Shown: positions 22,329 through 30,017, numbered from the stretch's first letter. The stretch is DNA of 30,901 nt from Candidatus Dormiibacterota bacterium (GCA_003151665.1 PLYD01000234.1:1695-32595), one strand, 5' to 3'. The notes: generated by a model not told the origin, from the letters alone. A program made the numbers and translations.

Positions 22329-22724
22329 TCAGCCCCGGCCGAGAGTTCTGACGAGCTCGCGAACGCGGCCGTCGATGTCATCGCGAACCTCGCGCACGTT
22401 TTCAATTGGCATGTCCTTGGGATCCGGCAGCTCCCAATCGATATAGCGCTTGCCGGGAATCACTGGACACGCATCGCCACAACCCATCGTTACGACCACG
22501 TCGGCCCACTGCGCAAGCTCCGTCGTGAGCATGGTGGGCACCTGGGCGCTCAAATCCACACCCACCTCTCGCATCGCCGTGACGACCACTGGATGCACGT
22601 GCTCGACCGGAGACGTGCCGGCGGAACGTGCCTCGTGCGAATTGCCGGCGGCGCGCATGAACAGCGCCCGACTCATCTGCGACCGCCCCGCATTGTGCAG
22701 GCAGACGAAAAGCACCCGAGACAT
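22329..22724 (-). CDS. arsC: Arsenate reductase / low-molecular-weight phosphatase-like protein
   Basis: This 131-residue protein has the LMW protein-tyrosine-phosphatase fold used by thiol-dependent ArsC enzymes. The active loop is Cys8-x5-Arg14 (CLHNAGRS), and a second conserved block VVTMGCGDACP supplies Cys82 and Cys86 as possible resolving thiols, followed by DWELPDP with the general-acid Asp101. This second block is characteristic of arsenate reductases rather than tyrosine phosphatases. The gene starts 6 bp after the pstA stop, at the end of the phosphate run, where arsenate would enter as a phosphate mimic. No arsenite efflux gene (arsB or acr3) or arsR is visible. The electron donor (thioredoxin or a low-molecular-weight thiol) is unknown. 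Confidence 0.82.
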   Translation of the reverse strand: MSRVLFVCLHNAGRSQMSRALFMRAAGNSHEARSAGTSPVEHVHPVVVTAMREVGVDLSAQVPTMLTTELAQWADVVVTMGCGDACPVIPGKRYIDWELPDPKDMPIENVREVRDDIDGRVRELVRTLGRG

Positions 22725-22730
22725 CTACCC

Positions 22731-23585
22731 CTACAGTTGCCCCGCCAAACGAATCTGCCGGCGTAGGACCCAGCGGCTGCCCAGGTTGATGATGAGCACC
22801 AACACAACGAGTACGAGTGCGGCGCCCCATGCAACCTGCTGCAAGTCCTTGTACGGCGTCAGTGCGTCGCGGAACACGACAAGGGGCAGGGAGGCCATCG
22901 CCTGCGTGGGATCGAGACTGAAAATTGGGTTGCCAAACCCGGTGAACAGAACGGGTGCAGTCTCGCCCGCGGCGCGCGCGACGGCGAGCAACGTGCCGGT
23001 GATGACACCGGGCGCAGCGGCCGGCAGGATGAGCTGCAAAGAAACGCGCCAGCGCGGCAGGCCAAGCGCGAGGCCTGACTCGCGCAATCCGCGCGGTATC
23101 AGCACGACCGCACTCTCGGTCGTGCGAATGACAACCGGCAACATCAAGATCGCCAGTGCAAGAGAGGCCGAAAGCGCTGAAAAGTGTTGCTGCGGAACAA
23201 CTACCACTGCATAGGCGAATAGGCCGAGAGCGATGGAGGGTGCACCGACGAGGACATCGCTGGCCAGCCGCACCCAGCTCGCCCAACGGGAGATCCCGTA
23301 TTCGGCGAGGTAGATACCGCTCAGTACGCCAAGGGGAATGGCGGCGAGCGACGCCATGCCGACCATGATGCCGGTGCCCATTATCGCGTTGGAGACGCCG
23401 CCTCCAGGGATCCCTGTGGGCCGCTCAGAGTTGAAGAAGAACTCCGGATGAAGTACCGCCGGCAGGCCTTTGGAGGCGGCGAACCACAGCACGAGCCCGA
23501 GCGGTAGAAGAGCAAGCCCTGTAAGCGCGTACATGACGGTCAGTGCGGTCCCGCTGCTGAAGCGCCGCCACGCATTGCGGGTCAT
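22731..23585 (-). CDS. pstA: Phosphate ABC transporter permease PstA
   Basis: This 284-residue membrane protein is one of two permease subunits of the high-affinity phosphate importer. It has about six helices, beginning at residues 15-37, the periplasmic FFFNSERPTGIPGGGVSNAI typical of PstA, and the ATPase-docking loop around GLRESGLALGLPRWRVSLQL. It ends with a helix and a basic tail. ATG 23585 overlaps the pstC stop by 4 bp. It lies in the minus-strand run phoR-pstB-phoU-regulator-pstC-pstA-arsC. Confidence 0.94.
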   Translation of the reverse strand: MTRNAWRRFSSGTALTVMYALTGLALLPLGLVLWFAASKGLPAVLHPEFFFNSERPTGIPGGGVSNAIMGTGIMVGMASLAAIPLGVLSGIYLAEYGISRWASWVRLASDVLVGAPSIALGLFAYAVVVVPQQHFSALSASLALAILMLPVVIRTTESAVVLIPRGLRESGLALGLPRWRVSLQLILPAAAPGVITGTLLAVARAAGETAPVLFTGFGNPIFSLDPTQAMASLPLVVFRDALTPYKDLQQVAWGAALVLVVLVLIINLGSRWVLRRQIRLAGQL

Positions 23586-24565
23586 ATGGTCACTCGAGCC
23601 TGGGCGGACCGGACCAGAAGTAGCGCCACCACGTTCACGGTGAGAGTGACGAGGATCAGGACGAGCCCGAGCTCGACCAGGGCCGCGGGGTAGATGTCGC
23701 CAGTGGCTTCGTTGAACTCATTCGCGATGACGCTTGCGAGCGTGTATGCCGGGCTGAAGATCGAGTGTGGGATCTCAAACCGGTTGCCGATCACCATGGT
23801 GACGGCGATCGTCTCCGCCAGCGCTCGGCCCACCGCCAGGATGGTGGCTCCGAAGATGCCGGCACGCGCTGCCGGCAGGATCACATGCCAGACCGTCTCC
23901 CACCATGTGGCCCCGAGTGCAACTGTCGACTCTCGAAGCCCGCGAGGGACTGCGCGGATAACGTCCCGCGAGACTGCCGTGAGGGTGGGCAGGATCATGA
24001 TCGCAAGCACAAGAGAGGCCGTGAACAGGCTGCTTTGGCCAGGCGGGCCGCTGAGAAAGCCTATGAATCCCAGGTGCTCGGTGATCGGAATCTCCAGGTG
24101 CAGCAATGACCAGGGCGCCAACACGTAGAGAGCCCAGATCCCGTAGACCACGCTTGGAATCGCAGCGAGAAGCTCGATGCTGATGCCCATCGCCCCACGG
24201 ATGCCGCGGGCGCCAGGCTCAGCGAGCACAACCGCGACGGCGATGCCGACAGGAAGCGCTATGGCAATGGCGATCGCGCTGGTGACGACCGTGCCAAAGA
24301 TGGCAGGCAGCGCCCCGAAAGTCAGGGTGACCGGATTCCACACCGTGCCGATAAAAAAGCCGAGACCATACTTGGTGATCGCGGGGCGTGCCTGCAGGAA
24401 AAGGACGGCGACGACGAGGATGAGCGAGGCGGGCGCCGCCCAGCTGACAAACGCCGTGAAGGTTCGGTAACGGTCCGGTGGTTTCGGGTAGGTGGCCGGC
24501 GGGCCGGCGACCTTGTCCACCGCCGCCGCCACCCTACGCGTCATGGCGAGTGGTCGAGACGCCAT
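23582..24565 (-). CDS. pstC: Phosphate ABC transporter permease PstC
   Basis: This 327-residue permease pairs with PstA. Family landmarks are FFIGTVWNPV, AIFGTVVTSAIAI, ELLAAIPSVVYGIWALYVLAP, the docking loop GLRESTVALGATWWETVWHVIL and the PstC-type end GRALAETIAVTMVIGN followed by ASVIANEFNEA. About 35 unconserved residues precede the first helix. ATG 24565 would overlap the regulator gene by 32 bp; ATG 24544 (residue 8) would overlap it by 11 bp and is an equal candidate, since neither has a clear ribosome site. Confidence 0.94.
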   Translation of the reverse strand: MASRPLAMTRRVAAAVDKVAGPPATYPKPPDRYRTFTAFVSWAAPASLILVVAVLFLQARPAITKYGLGFFIGTVWNPVTLTFGALPAIFGTVVTSAIAIAIALPVGIAVAVVLAEPGARGIRGAMGISIELLAAIPSVVYGIWALYVLAPWSLLHLEIPITEHLGFIGFLSGPPGQSSLFTASLVLAIMILPTLTAVSRDVIRAVPRGLRESTVALGATWWETVWHVILPAARAGIFGATILAVGRALAETIAVTMVIGNRFEIPHSIFSPAYTLASVIANEFNEATGDIYPAALVELGLVLILVTLTVNVVALLLVRSAQARVTI

Positions 24566-25307
24566 CGCCCACTGCTAGCGTTTCCACCAGAGTTCGTTGC
24601 CGGTCGAGCCGGTACCCGATTCCTCGTACTGTCACGATCTCAAACGGCGCTCGAGCCTGGAACTTTTCCCGCAGCCAGCGGATGTGGACGTCCACCGTCT
24701 TGCGGTCACCGTTGAACTCGCGTCCCCACACGTTCTCGAGCAGGACGTCACGCGTATGCACCCGGCTGGGGACCGCAAGCAGGTACGACAGGAGGTCGAA
24801 CTCCCGGGCGGTGACCTTGATCTCCTGGCCTTCGAGCATCACTCGGCGCGCCGCGCGATCGATGCTGAAGGTCCCGATCGAGTCTTGCTCGGGGATCGAC
24901 TTGGGCTCGTTGGCTTCGGGTTGCGCGCGTCGCAGGACGGCGTTGACGCGTGCCAGGACCTCCCGAATCGAGAACGGCTTGGTGATGTAATCGTCAGCGC
25001 CGAGTTCGAGGCCGACGATCTTGTCAACCTCGGCGTCTTTGGCGGTGATCATGATGATCGGCACGCGACTGCTCTTACGAAGAGCTCGGCAGAAGTCGAA
25101 GCCGCTCATACCTGGGAGCATCAGGTCGAGGAGGATCAGGTCAGGCCGTGCGGTCCGCGCGGAGCGCAGGCCTGTGGCTCCGTCGCTCGCCTCCTGGACC
25201 GAGAAGCCGGCGGTGGTCAGGTTGTACTTGAGCATCTCTCTGATCCCTTCGTCGTCTTCGACCACCAGCACACGGCCCGATCCGCCGTTGTGGGCTGGTC
25301 GTGTCAT
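24534..25307 (-). CDS. Phosphate-regulon response regulator (PhoB/PhoP type)
   Basis: This 257-residue OmpR-family regulator is the likely phosphate-starvation activator. The receiver has acidic pocket EDD (about 17-19), phospho-acceptor Asp61 (ILLDLMLPG), Thr in MITAK and Lys110 (ITKP), all canonical. The winged helix (about 145-240) shows IKVTAREFDLLSYLL and KTVDVHIRWLREKF with the wing VRGIGYRL. It sits between phoU and pstC and shares the run with the kinase gene, so its cognate partner is clear. It probably binds the 11-bp-spaced TTAA repeats in front of pstS/phoR and pstB. The start overlaps the phoU stop by 4 bp. The C-terminal tail of about 20 residues is unconserved. Confidence 0.92.
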   Translation of the reverse strand: MTRPAHNGGSGRVLVVEDDEGIREMLKYNLTTAGFSVQEASDGATGLRSARTARPDLILLDLMLPGMSGFDFCRALRKSSRVPIIMITAKDAEVDKIVGLELGADDYITKPFSIREVLARVNAVLRRAQPEANEPKSIPEQDSIGTFSIDRAARRVMLEGQEIKVTAREFDLLSYLLAVPSRVHTRDVLLENVWGREFNGDRKTVDVHIRWLREKFQARAPFEIVTVRGIGYRLDRQRTLVETLAVGDGVSTTRHDA

Positions 25308-25966
25308 CCGAGCTCGACGACCTGGCCGGTCTCCAGAAAGACGATGTCCTCGGCGACGTTGGTGACGCGGTCTGCGATCCGTTCGAGGTTGTGTGCGACC
25401 AGCAGCAGGGTCACCGCACGGAGCGCCCCATCTGAATCGGTCTTGCCACTGCCGATCTCAGCCACCAGTTCCTCGAAAACGCGGTGGTAGAGGCGGTCGA
25501 TCTCGTTGTCGCGGCCTGCCACCTCGCGCGCGTGAATCTCGTTCTCTTCGATAAGCGCTTCAAGGATGTCGTGCACCTGGCCGATTGCGAGCTCGCCCAT
25601 GAGCCCAAACTCGGCGCGTAGCGGCCGATCCGGGAGCCCGACCAGCGTGCCGGTCATGCGGGCGATCCGCACTGCGTAGTCACCCATTCGCTCGAGTTCC
25701 GTTGCGATGTACTGAATGCCCATCAGGTGGCGTAGGTCGCGGGCCACAGGCTGCTGGGTCGATATGACCATGAAGACCTGCTCGCGTATCTGCTTCAGGA
25801 GCTCGTTGAGGTACTGGTCCTGCGTGCGCACCTTCTCGGCAGCGCCACCGTCACGCCGGCGAAGGGCATCGAGCGCGGCCTCGATCTGCGATTCGACCAG
25901 CGTCCCCATGCGAACCACCGATTCACGTAGGCTCGCGAGCTCCTTTTCGAAAGTCAGTCGTGGCAT
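25304..25966 (-). CDS. phoU: Phosphate signalling protein PhoU
   Basis: PhoU is a cytosolic helical-bundle protein that links the state of the Pst importer to the PhoR kinase. The 220-residue product has two three-helix repeats: an N-terminal one with FEKELASLRESVVRMG, DQYLNELLKQIREQVF and IQYIATELERMGDYAVRIAR, and a second ending HNLERIADRVTNVAEDIVF. The E/D-x-x-x-D metal-binding signatures (ELERMGDYAV and LERIADRVTN) are intact. ATG 25966 is 7 bp after the pstB stop. Its place between the ATPase and regulator genes is normal for the module. Confidence 0.95.
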   Translation of the reverse strand: MPRLTFEKELASLRESVVRMGTLVESQIEAALDALRRRDGGAAEKVRTQDQYLNELLKQIREQVFMVISTQQPVARDLRHLMGIQYIATELERMGDYAVRIARMTGTLVGLPDRPLRAEFGLMGELAIGQVHDILEALIEENEIHAREVAGRDNEIDRLYHRVFEELVAEIGSGKTDSDGALRAVTLLLVAHNLERIADRVTNVAEDIVFLETGQVVELG

Positions 25967-25973
25967 GAGATGA

Positions 25974-26816
25974 CTACCCGAACCGCCCGGTGATGTAGGC
26001 CTCTGTGCGGTTGTCCTGCGGTTGGTTGAACAGGTGGGCGGTGGGCGCGAACTCGATCAGCTCGCCGTATCGGTGGTCGGTGTTCATGAGCATGAAGGCG
26101 GTGAAGTCCGACACTCGGGCCGCCTGCTGCATGTTGTGCGTGACGATGACGATCGTGTAGTCGTGCGCCAGCTGCACCATGAGGTCCTCGATCTTGAGCG
26201 TGGCCACAGGATCGAGAGCGGAGCAGGGCTCGTCCATGAGGATGACATCCGGACTGACAGCCAGGCATCGGGCGATGACCAGTCGCTGCTGCTGGCCGCC
26301 GGACAATGAGGTGGCCGGCGCATCGAGACGGTCCGAGACCTCGTCCCACAGCGCTGCGCTCTCGAGGCTTTGCTGCACGACCTCTTTGATCTTTGTCGAC
26401 TTCCACCCGAGCAGGCGCGGCGCGAAAGCGACGTTGTCTCGAATCGACATCGGGAACGGGCTGGGGCGCTGAAATACCATCCCGACCTTCTGGCGTAGCG
26501 ACAGCAGCTTGGTGGTGGTGAGGATGTTCTCGCCGTCGAGGATCACGGACCCCTTCGCCTGCGCGTCCGGCACGAGGTCATACATGCGATTGAAGACCCG
26601 CAGCAATGTCGTCTTGCCGCAGCCAGACGGTCCGATGATGGCGGTGATGCGCTTTTCAGGGATCTCGAAGGTGACGTCCTTGAGCGCCTGCGTCTTGCCA
26701 TAGAAGAATGAGAGGTTCTCCACCTGTAGTTTGGTGGGCGCCGCACCGGGCACGGTCCTGAGCTCCGGCCTGCCTACCTGGGCCATCGGATGAATCATGG
26801 GCCTGTAGTCCGCCAC
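25974..26816 (-). CDS. pstB: Phosphate ABC transporter ATPase PstB
   Basis: This 280-residue ATPase drives phosphate uptake. It has [16 protein letters not shown], Walker A GPSGCGKT (62-69), the PstB-typical [18 protein letters not shown], signature [16 protein letters not shown] (from 171), Walker [14 protein letters not shown] and the switch histidine in [14 protein letters not shown]. It ends [18 protein letters not shown], the normal PstB terminus. GTG 26816 is the first start; ATG 26798 and 26786 are alternatives, because the first 28 residues are outside the conserved core. A Pho-box-like triple repeat lies 26 bp upstream, so pstB likely begins a phosphate-regulated transcript. Confidence 0.95.
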   Translation of the reverse strand: MADYRPMIHPMAQVGRPELRTVPGAAPTKLQVENLSFFYGKTQALKDVTFEIPEKRITAIIGPSGCGKTTLLRVFNRMYDLVPDAQAKGSVILDGENILTTTKLLSLRQKVGMVFQRPSPFPMSIRDNVAFAPRLLGWKSTKIKEVVQQSLESAALWDEVSDRLDAPATSLSGGQQQRLVIARCLAVSPDVILMDEPCSALDPVATLKIEDLMVQLAHDYTIVIVTHNMQQAARVSDFTAFMLMNTDHRYGELIEFAPTAHLFNQPQDNRTEAYITGRFG

Positions 26817-26841
26817 CCCGTGATCAGGATATCGACCGGCT

Positions 26842-26870
26842 GGTTAAGGGATGTTTATGCGCTCGTTAAG
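26842..26870. promoter_or_regulatory. Pho-box-like triple repeat upstream of pstB
   Basis: Three 7-bp units recur at exact 11-bp steps: GGTTAAG (26842-26848), GTTTATG (26853-26859) and CGTTAAG (26864-26870). On the minus strand a -10-like TATCCT (26831-26826) follows 10 bp further on, and the pstB GTG 9 bp beyond that. The third unit includes the phoR stop codon. The layout matches PhoB/PhoP sites, which are 11-bp-spaced direct repeats next to a -10. Confidence 0.72.
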
Positions 26871-27921
26871 AGTTTCGGGGGAGGGCGATCGTGAACACCT
26901 GTCCGCCGTCGCGGGCCGACTCGGTCCAGATACGGCCGCCGAGGATCTGCACCAGGTGCTTGGTAATTGCAAGGCCCAGGCCGAAGCCTCCGGCCTCGCG
27001 CGGACGTGCACGATCAACCTTGTAAAACCGCTCGAACACCCTGCTCCAGTGCTCCGGGGAGATCCCGGGGCCGTGGTCCCGAACGCTGAGCCGAATCTCA
27101 TCACCGGCGATCTCTCCATGGATGTCGATACGGGTGCCCGGCGGCGAGAACTTGGCGGCGTTGTCGAGAAGGTTGTCGAACGCCTGGACCAGCTTCGGCC
27201 GGTCGGTGGTGATGGTCAGGGCATCAGGTATTTCGGTGTTCACGGGCCGGTCGATGCCAAGCCGGACGACACTTTCGCGCACCAGCTCGCCGAGGTCGAA
27301 CTGCATGGTCTCGACGGCCATGGACTTGGTCTCGATGTCGCCCAGCTGGCGTAGGTTGTCGATGATCTTGGTCAGGAGGTCGGCCTCCTTGACGACTCTC
27401 GCCGCGAACCGCTTTCGGTCGGCCAGGGCGGGATCCCCCATCAGGCTCTCGGCGGCCAGGCGAAGAGACGTGAGTGGGGTCTTGAGCTCGTGCACGAGGT
27501 TGGCGACGAACTCCTGGCGCACCGTCGCAAGGTGGCGCAGCTCGGTGATGTCGGCGAGGAACATCAGTGTTTGGCCCGGGCGCCGGCCCGGTACCAGCGT
27601 GCATCGAACGATTCGACGGTGATGAACCAGATTCGCTTCAGCGTGGGTCTCAGCCGCGGCGAGCACTTCGACCAGGCTACCTTCCAGCGTGACTTCGACA
27701 AGGCTTGCAGGCAAACGCGCCGGATCGATCTCGAAGAAGGCACGCGCGGCGTCGTTTGCATCGATCACGCCGCTCCCGGCCTGGATCAGCAAAACCATTA
27801 CCGGTGCATCTTCGAGAACCTCGGCAAAAGAGTTAACCGGCGGCACGGCAGGCTTCACGTCGTCGATGCGGCGCCGGCGATCCCAGATCACGACCGGAGT
27901 ATATGAGCGCGTCTGACGCAC
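26866..27921 (-). CDS. phoR: Sensor histidine kinase, PhoR-like, without membrane segments
   Basis: This 351-residue kinase has a PAS-like domain (about 30-128), a dimerisation domain with the phospho-accepting His144 (VHELKTPL), and an ATP-binding domain with N-box Asn254 (FDNLLDNAAKFS), G1 box DHGPG (283-287) and G2 box GFGLGLA (312-318). FERFYKVDRAR is the F-box of the PhoR group. No hydrophobic segment long enough to span a membrane precedes the PAS domain, unlike PhoR of Escherichia coli or Bacillus, so it is predicted cytosolic. The start is GTG 27921; an internal start further in would not add a membrane helix. It is divergent from pstS and shares its control region. It pairs with the regulator encoded in the same run. 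Confidence 0.9.
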   Translation of the reverse strand: MRQTRSYTPVVIWDRRRRIDDVKPAVPPVNSFAEVLEDAPVMVLLIQAGSGVIDANDAARAFFEIDPARLPASLVEVTLEGSLVEVLAAAETHAEANLVHHRRIVRCTLVPGRRPGQTLMFLADITELRHLATVRQEFVANLVHELKTPLTSLRLAAESLMGDPALADRKRFAARVVKEADLLTKIIDNLRQLGDIETKSMAVETMQFDLGELVRESVVRLGIDRPVNTEIPDALTITTDRPKLVQAFDNLLDNAAKFSPPGTRIDIHGEIAGDEIRLSVRDHGPGISPEHWSRVFERFYKVDRARPREAGGFGLGLAITKHLVQILGGRIWTESARDGGQVFTIALPRNS

Positions 27922-27926
27922 TTCAG

Positions 27927-27955
27927 GTTTAAGGTGCGGTTAACCCCCACTTAAA
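27927..27955. promoter_or_regulatory. Pho-box-like triple repeat between phoR and pstS
   Basis: The units GTTTAAG (27927-27933), GGTTAAC (27938-27944) and ACTTAAA (27949-27955) have TTAA cores at 27929, 27940 and 27951, exactly 11 bp apart. Towards pstS a -10-like CATAAC (27964-27969) follows after 8 bp. The repeat starts 6 bp from the phoR GTG. It is very likely the operator for the phosphate regulator, acting on both genes. Confidence 0.78.
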
Positions 27956-27963
27956 CGAACTTC

Positions 27964-27969
27964 CATAAC
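27964..27969 (+). promoter_or_regulatory. Candidate -10 element of pstS
   Basis: CATAAC matches four of six -10 consensus bases and sits 8 bp beyond the last Pho-box unit, the position expected for a promoter in which the activator site replaces the -35. It leaves a leader of about 37 nt that contains the pstS ribosome site AGGAGG (28001-28006). Confidence 0.45.
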
Positions 27970-28012
27970 GTGGAGCGCGCAAAGAAGTCCACGTCAAGTG
28001 AGGAGGGGTTAG

Positions 28013-29092
28013 ATGCAGTCAGTCAGACCAATCGGGCGGGCACTCCTTATTGGAGTGGCAGCCGTCACCGTTGCCGCCGCCTGTGGTGGCTCCGCCACCC
28101 CAACAACGTCGAGCGTCGGCAGCGGCGCTCTCACGGGGGCGGGGTCCACCTTCGACAACCCGCTCTTTTCGAGGGCGTTCTACGACTACACGCTGCAATA
28201 TCCTCAGGTCAAGGTAAATTACCAGGCTGACGGTTCCGGCGCCGGTATCCAGCAGTTCATCAAGAACACTGTCGACTTCGGTGCCACCGATGTGCCAATG
28301 GGCTCCTCAGACATAACCTCCGCCGGCGGTCCTAGCACGCTGGTCCAGGTGCCGGTGACATTAGGCGCTGTCGCCATCGCCTACAACCTGCCCGGGGTCG
28401 CCAAGCTTCAACTAGACGGTCCGACTCTGGCCAACATTTATCAGGGTCATATCAAGACATGGAACAACCCCGCACTGACCGCGCTCAATCCGGGGGTCAA
28501 TCTACCCAGTTCCAGTATCACTGTGGCGCACCGCTCTGACGGCAGCGGAACGACATACATTTTCACCGACTACCTGGCGAAGGTCTCACCCGAGTGGATG
28601 ACCAAAGTCGGCGTTGCCAAATCCGTCAGTTGGCCGGTCGGCGTTGGTGGCAGCGGCAACCAGGCCGTCGCTCAGGCGATCACCTCGACACCTGGCGCAA
28701 TCGGGTACGTCGAGCTCGCGTACGTCGTTCAGGCCGGTATGAGCCAGGCCTACGTGAAGAACGCCAACGGACAATTCCTGCAAGCCAGCGTCGCTGGCGC
28801 CACCGCGGCTGCTGCCCAAAACAACAACATCAGCGCGACCAACTTCTCCATCACCAACGAGCCAGGCGACACTACTTATCCGATCAGTGGCTTCAGCTGG
28901 GCGATCCTGCGCACGTCTTACAGCGACGCGGGAAAGGGCAGGGCGGTCGTCTACCTCTTCAAGTGGTTGGTGACCACGGGTCAGTCGGAAGGGGTTGCCC
29001 TGCAGTATGCGCCCTTGCCCCCGGCCGTCCAGAGCCTTGCGCTGACCAATCTCAAGCAGATCACGGCGGGAGGCACAGCCGTCCTCAGTTAA
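28013..29092 (+). CDS. pstS: Phosphate-binding lipoprotein PstS
   Basis: PstS captures phosphate outside the membrane and feeds it to PstCAB. The 359-residue product has a hydrophobic leader ending AAAC (Cys24), a slightly atypical lipobox with Ala at -3. The mature protein shows GAGSTFDNPLFSRAF (first phosphate-binding Thr/Ser loop), YQADGSGAGIQQF, VDFGATDVPM, and the second binding block HRSDGSGTTYIFTDYL with YQGHIKTWNNPAL, all typical of PstS. ATG 28013 has AGGAGG 6 bp upstream. It is transcribed alone, divergent from phoR, and followed by a strong terminator, which would let it be made in excess over the membrane subunits. Confidence 0.95.
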   Translation: MQSVRPIGRALLIGVAAVTVAAACGGSATPTTSSVGSGALTGAGSTFDNPLFSRAFYDYTLQYPQVKVNYQADGSGAGIQQFIKNTVDFGATDVPMGSSDITSAGGPSTLVQVPVTLGAVAIAYNLPGVAKLQLDGPTLANIYQGHIKTWNNPALTALNPGVNLPSSSITVAHRSDGSGTTYIFTDYLAKVSPEWMTKVGVAKSVSWPVGVGGSGNQAVAQAITSTPGAIGYVELAYVVQAGMSQAYVKNANGQFLQASVAGATAAAAQNNNISATNFSITNEPGDTTYPISGFSWAILRTSYSDAGKGRAVVYLFKWLVTTGQSEGVALQYAPLPPAVQSLALTNLKQITAGGTAVLS

Positions 29093-29114
29093 GCACGTGA
29101 GTTCACCGCGATCG

Positions 29115-29147
29115 ACGGCGCGGGTGTTGGGCCCGCGCCGTTTTCCC
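29115..29147 (+). terminator. Rho-independent terminator of pstS
   Basis: A perfect 10-bp stem, ACGGCGCGGG (29115-29124) with CCCGCGCCGT (29132-29141), has a 7-nt loop and is followed by TTTTCCCTT. It lies 22 bp after the pstS stop. It ends 7 bp before the stop of convergent rsmG; on that strand no T-run follows, so it is directional towards pstS. Confidence 0.85.
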
Positions 29148-29768
29148 TTAATGGAGAGGCTTGCGGTTGGGGACGCCGGCGCGACGTGGGTACCCAGCGG
29201 GCGTCGTCCGGACCTTCTCGATGACCACCACCGTCCCGGTGCGACGGGCGCCCGACGGCGACGCGTGGACCGCGATCAAAGAGCCGCCCATGATCTCGAT
29301 CGCGCGCTCGCCCGTCCTTGCCGCCTCGCTTTCGGTCTTCTGCGCCAGGAGCCTGCCGCCGACGCGCACCAGGCCAAGGCAAAGCTCGGCCAGGACCGGC
29401 ATCGGTGCGAGCGCGCGGGCGACCGCGACGTCGAACGCCTCGCGCAGGCGCGGATCGTGGGCCGCGTCCTCTGCTCGCCTCGCCACGACCGTCACGCCGT
29501 CCAGACCGAGCTTCGCGCACGCATGGACGAGGAACGCAGCCTTGTCCTGGTCGGCTTCGATAAGGGTGAGCTCGAGGTCGGGCCGCGCGATCTTGAGAGG
29601 AAGCCCGGGCAGTCCTCCGCCGGACCCGATATCAACCACCTTCCGGGCGTCTCCCAGGTGCTCGACCAGCACGAGGCAGTCCTCGATCAATCCGGGATCC
29701 GGCCTGGCAACGAGGCCAGGCCACTCCGAGATCATTCTTGCGAGCTCAAGCAGCTTAGAATCGTTCAC
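29148..29768 (-). CDS. rsmG: 16S rRNA (guanine527-N7)-methyltransferase RsmG
   Basis: RsmG methylates G527 of 16S rRNA using S-adenosylmethionine; its loss gives low-level streptomycin resistance in other bacteria. The 206-residue product has the SAM motif VVDIGSGGGLPGLPLKI (from 44), LTLIEADQDKAAFL, VARALAPMPVLAEL and the C-terminal YPRRAGVPNRKPL, the usual RsmG ending. The start is GTG 29768, only 3 bp from the ATG of the divergent FmdB-like gene. It is often near parA/parB or gidA in other genomes; here it stands alone between pstS and a zinc-ribbon gene. Confidence 0.92.
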   Translation of the reverse strand: MNDSKLLELARMISEWPGLVARPDPGLIEDCLVLVEHLGDARKVVDIGSGGGLPGLPLKIARPDLELTLIEADQDKAAFLVHACAKLGLDGVTVVARRAEDAAHDPRLREAFDVAVARALAPMPVLAELCLGLVRVGGRLLAQKTESEAARTGERAIEIMGGSLIAVHASPSGARRTGTVVVIEKVRTTPAGYPRRAGVPNRKPLH

Positions 29769-29782
29769 GAGATGCCCATATA
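29756..29782. promoter_or_regulatory. Reciprocal -10-like elements of rsmG and the FmdB-like gene
   Basis: On the + strand TAGAAT (29756-29761, 5/6 match) lies 10 bp before the ATG at 29772, inside the rsmG coding start. On the minus strand TATATG (29782-29777) lies 8 bp before the rsmG GTG, inside the FmdB-like coding start. Each gene thus appears to carry the other's promoter. Neither has a ribosome site. Confidence 0.4.
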
Positions 29783-30017
29783 CGAGTATCGGTGCGAGAG
29801 CTGCTCTGGCAAGTTCGACGTTTTGACTCGGTTCGCCGAAAGGGACCAGGCGCAGGTCTGCCCTTCGTGCGAGTCGATCAAGACCAGGGTGCTTGTCTCG
29901 AGCTTCGCGTTCGCGGGCACCGGCGATTCGTCCTCAGCCTTCGAGGCGGGGGGCGGCGAGAGCGCCGGTGGTTGCTGCGGAGGCGGATGCGGCTCCTGCG
30001 GCTCCAGCCCCAACTGA
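29772..30017 (+). CDS. FmdB-family zinc-ribbon protein
   Basis: This 81-residue protein starts MPIYEYRCESC, the hallmark of the FmdB/putative regulatory zinc-ribbon family, and has two CxxC knuckles: CESC (8-11) and CPSC (31-34), spaced for one zinc. The tail is Gly/Ser-rich with several more cysteines (GGCCGGGCGSCG), common in the family. Its function is unknown; relatives occur beside amidase and translation genes. ATG 29772 fits the conserved N terminus. The stop at 30015-30017 lies 9 bp before the probable lysA start. Confidence 0.88.
   Translation: MPIYEYRCESCSGKFDVLTRFAERDQAQVCPSCESIKTRVLVSSFAFAGTGDSSSAFEAGGGESAGGCCGGGCGSCGSSPN

Noticed and set aside
22329..22724. Complete arsenic-resistance operon
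   Set aside because: Only the reductase-like gene is present; no arsR, arsB, acr3 or arsA is adjacent.
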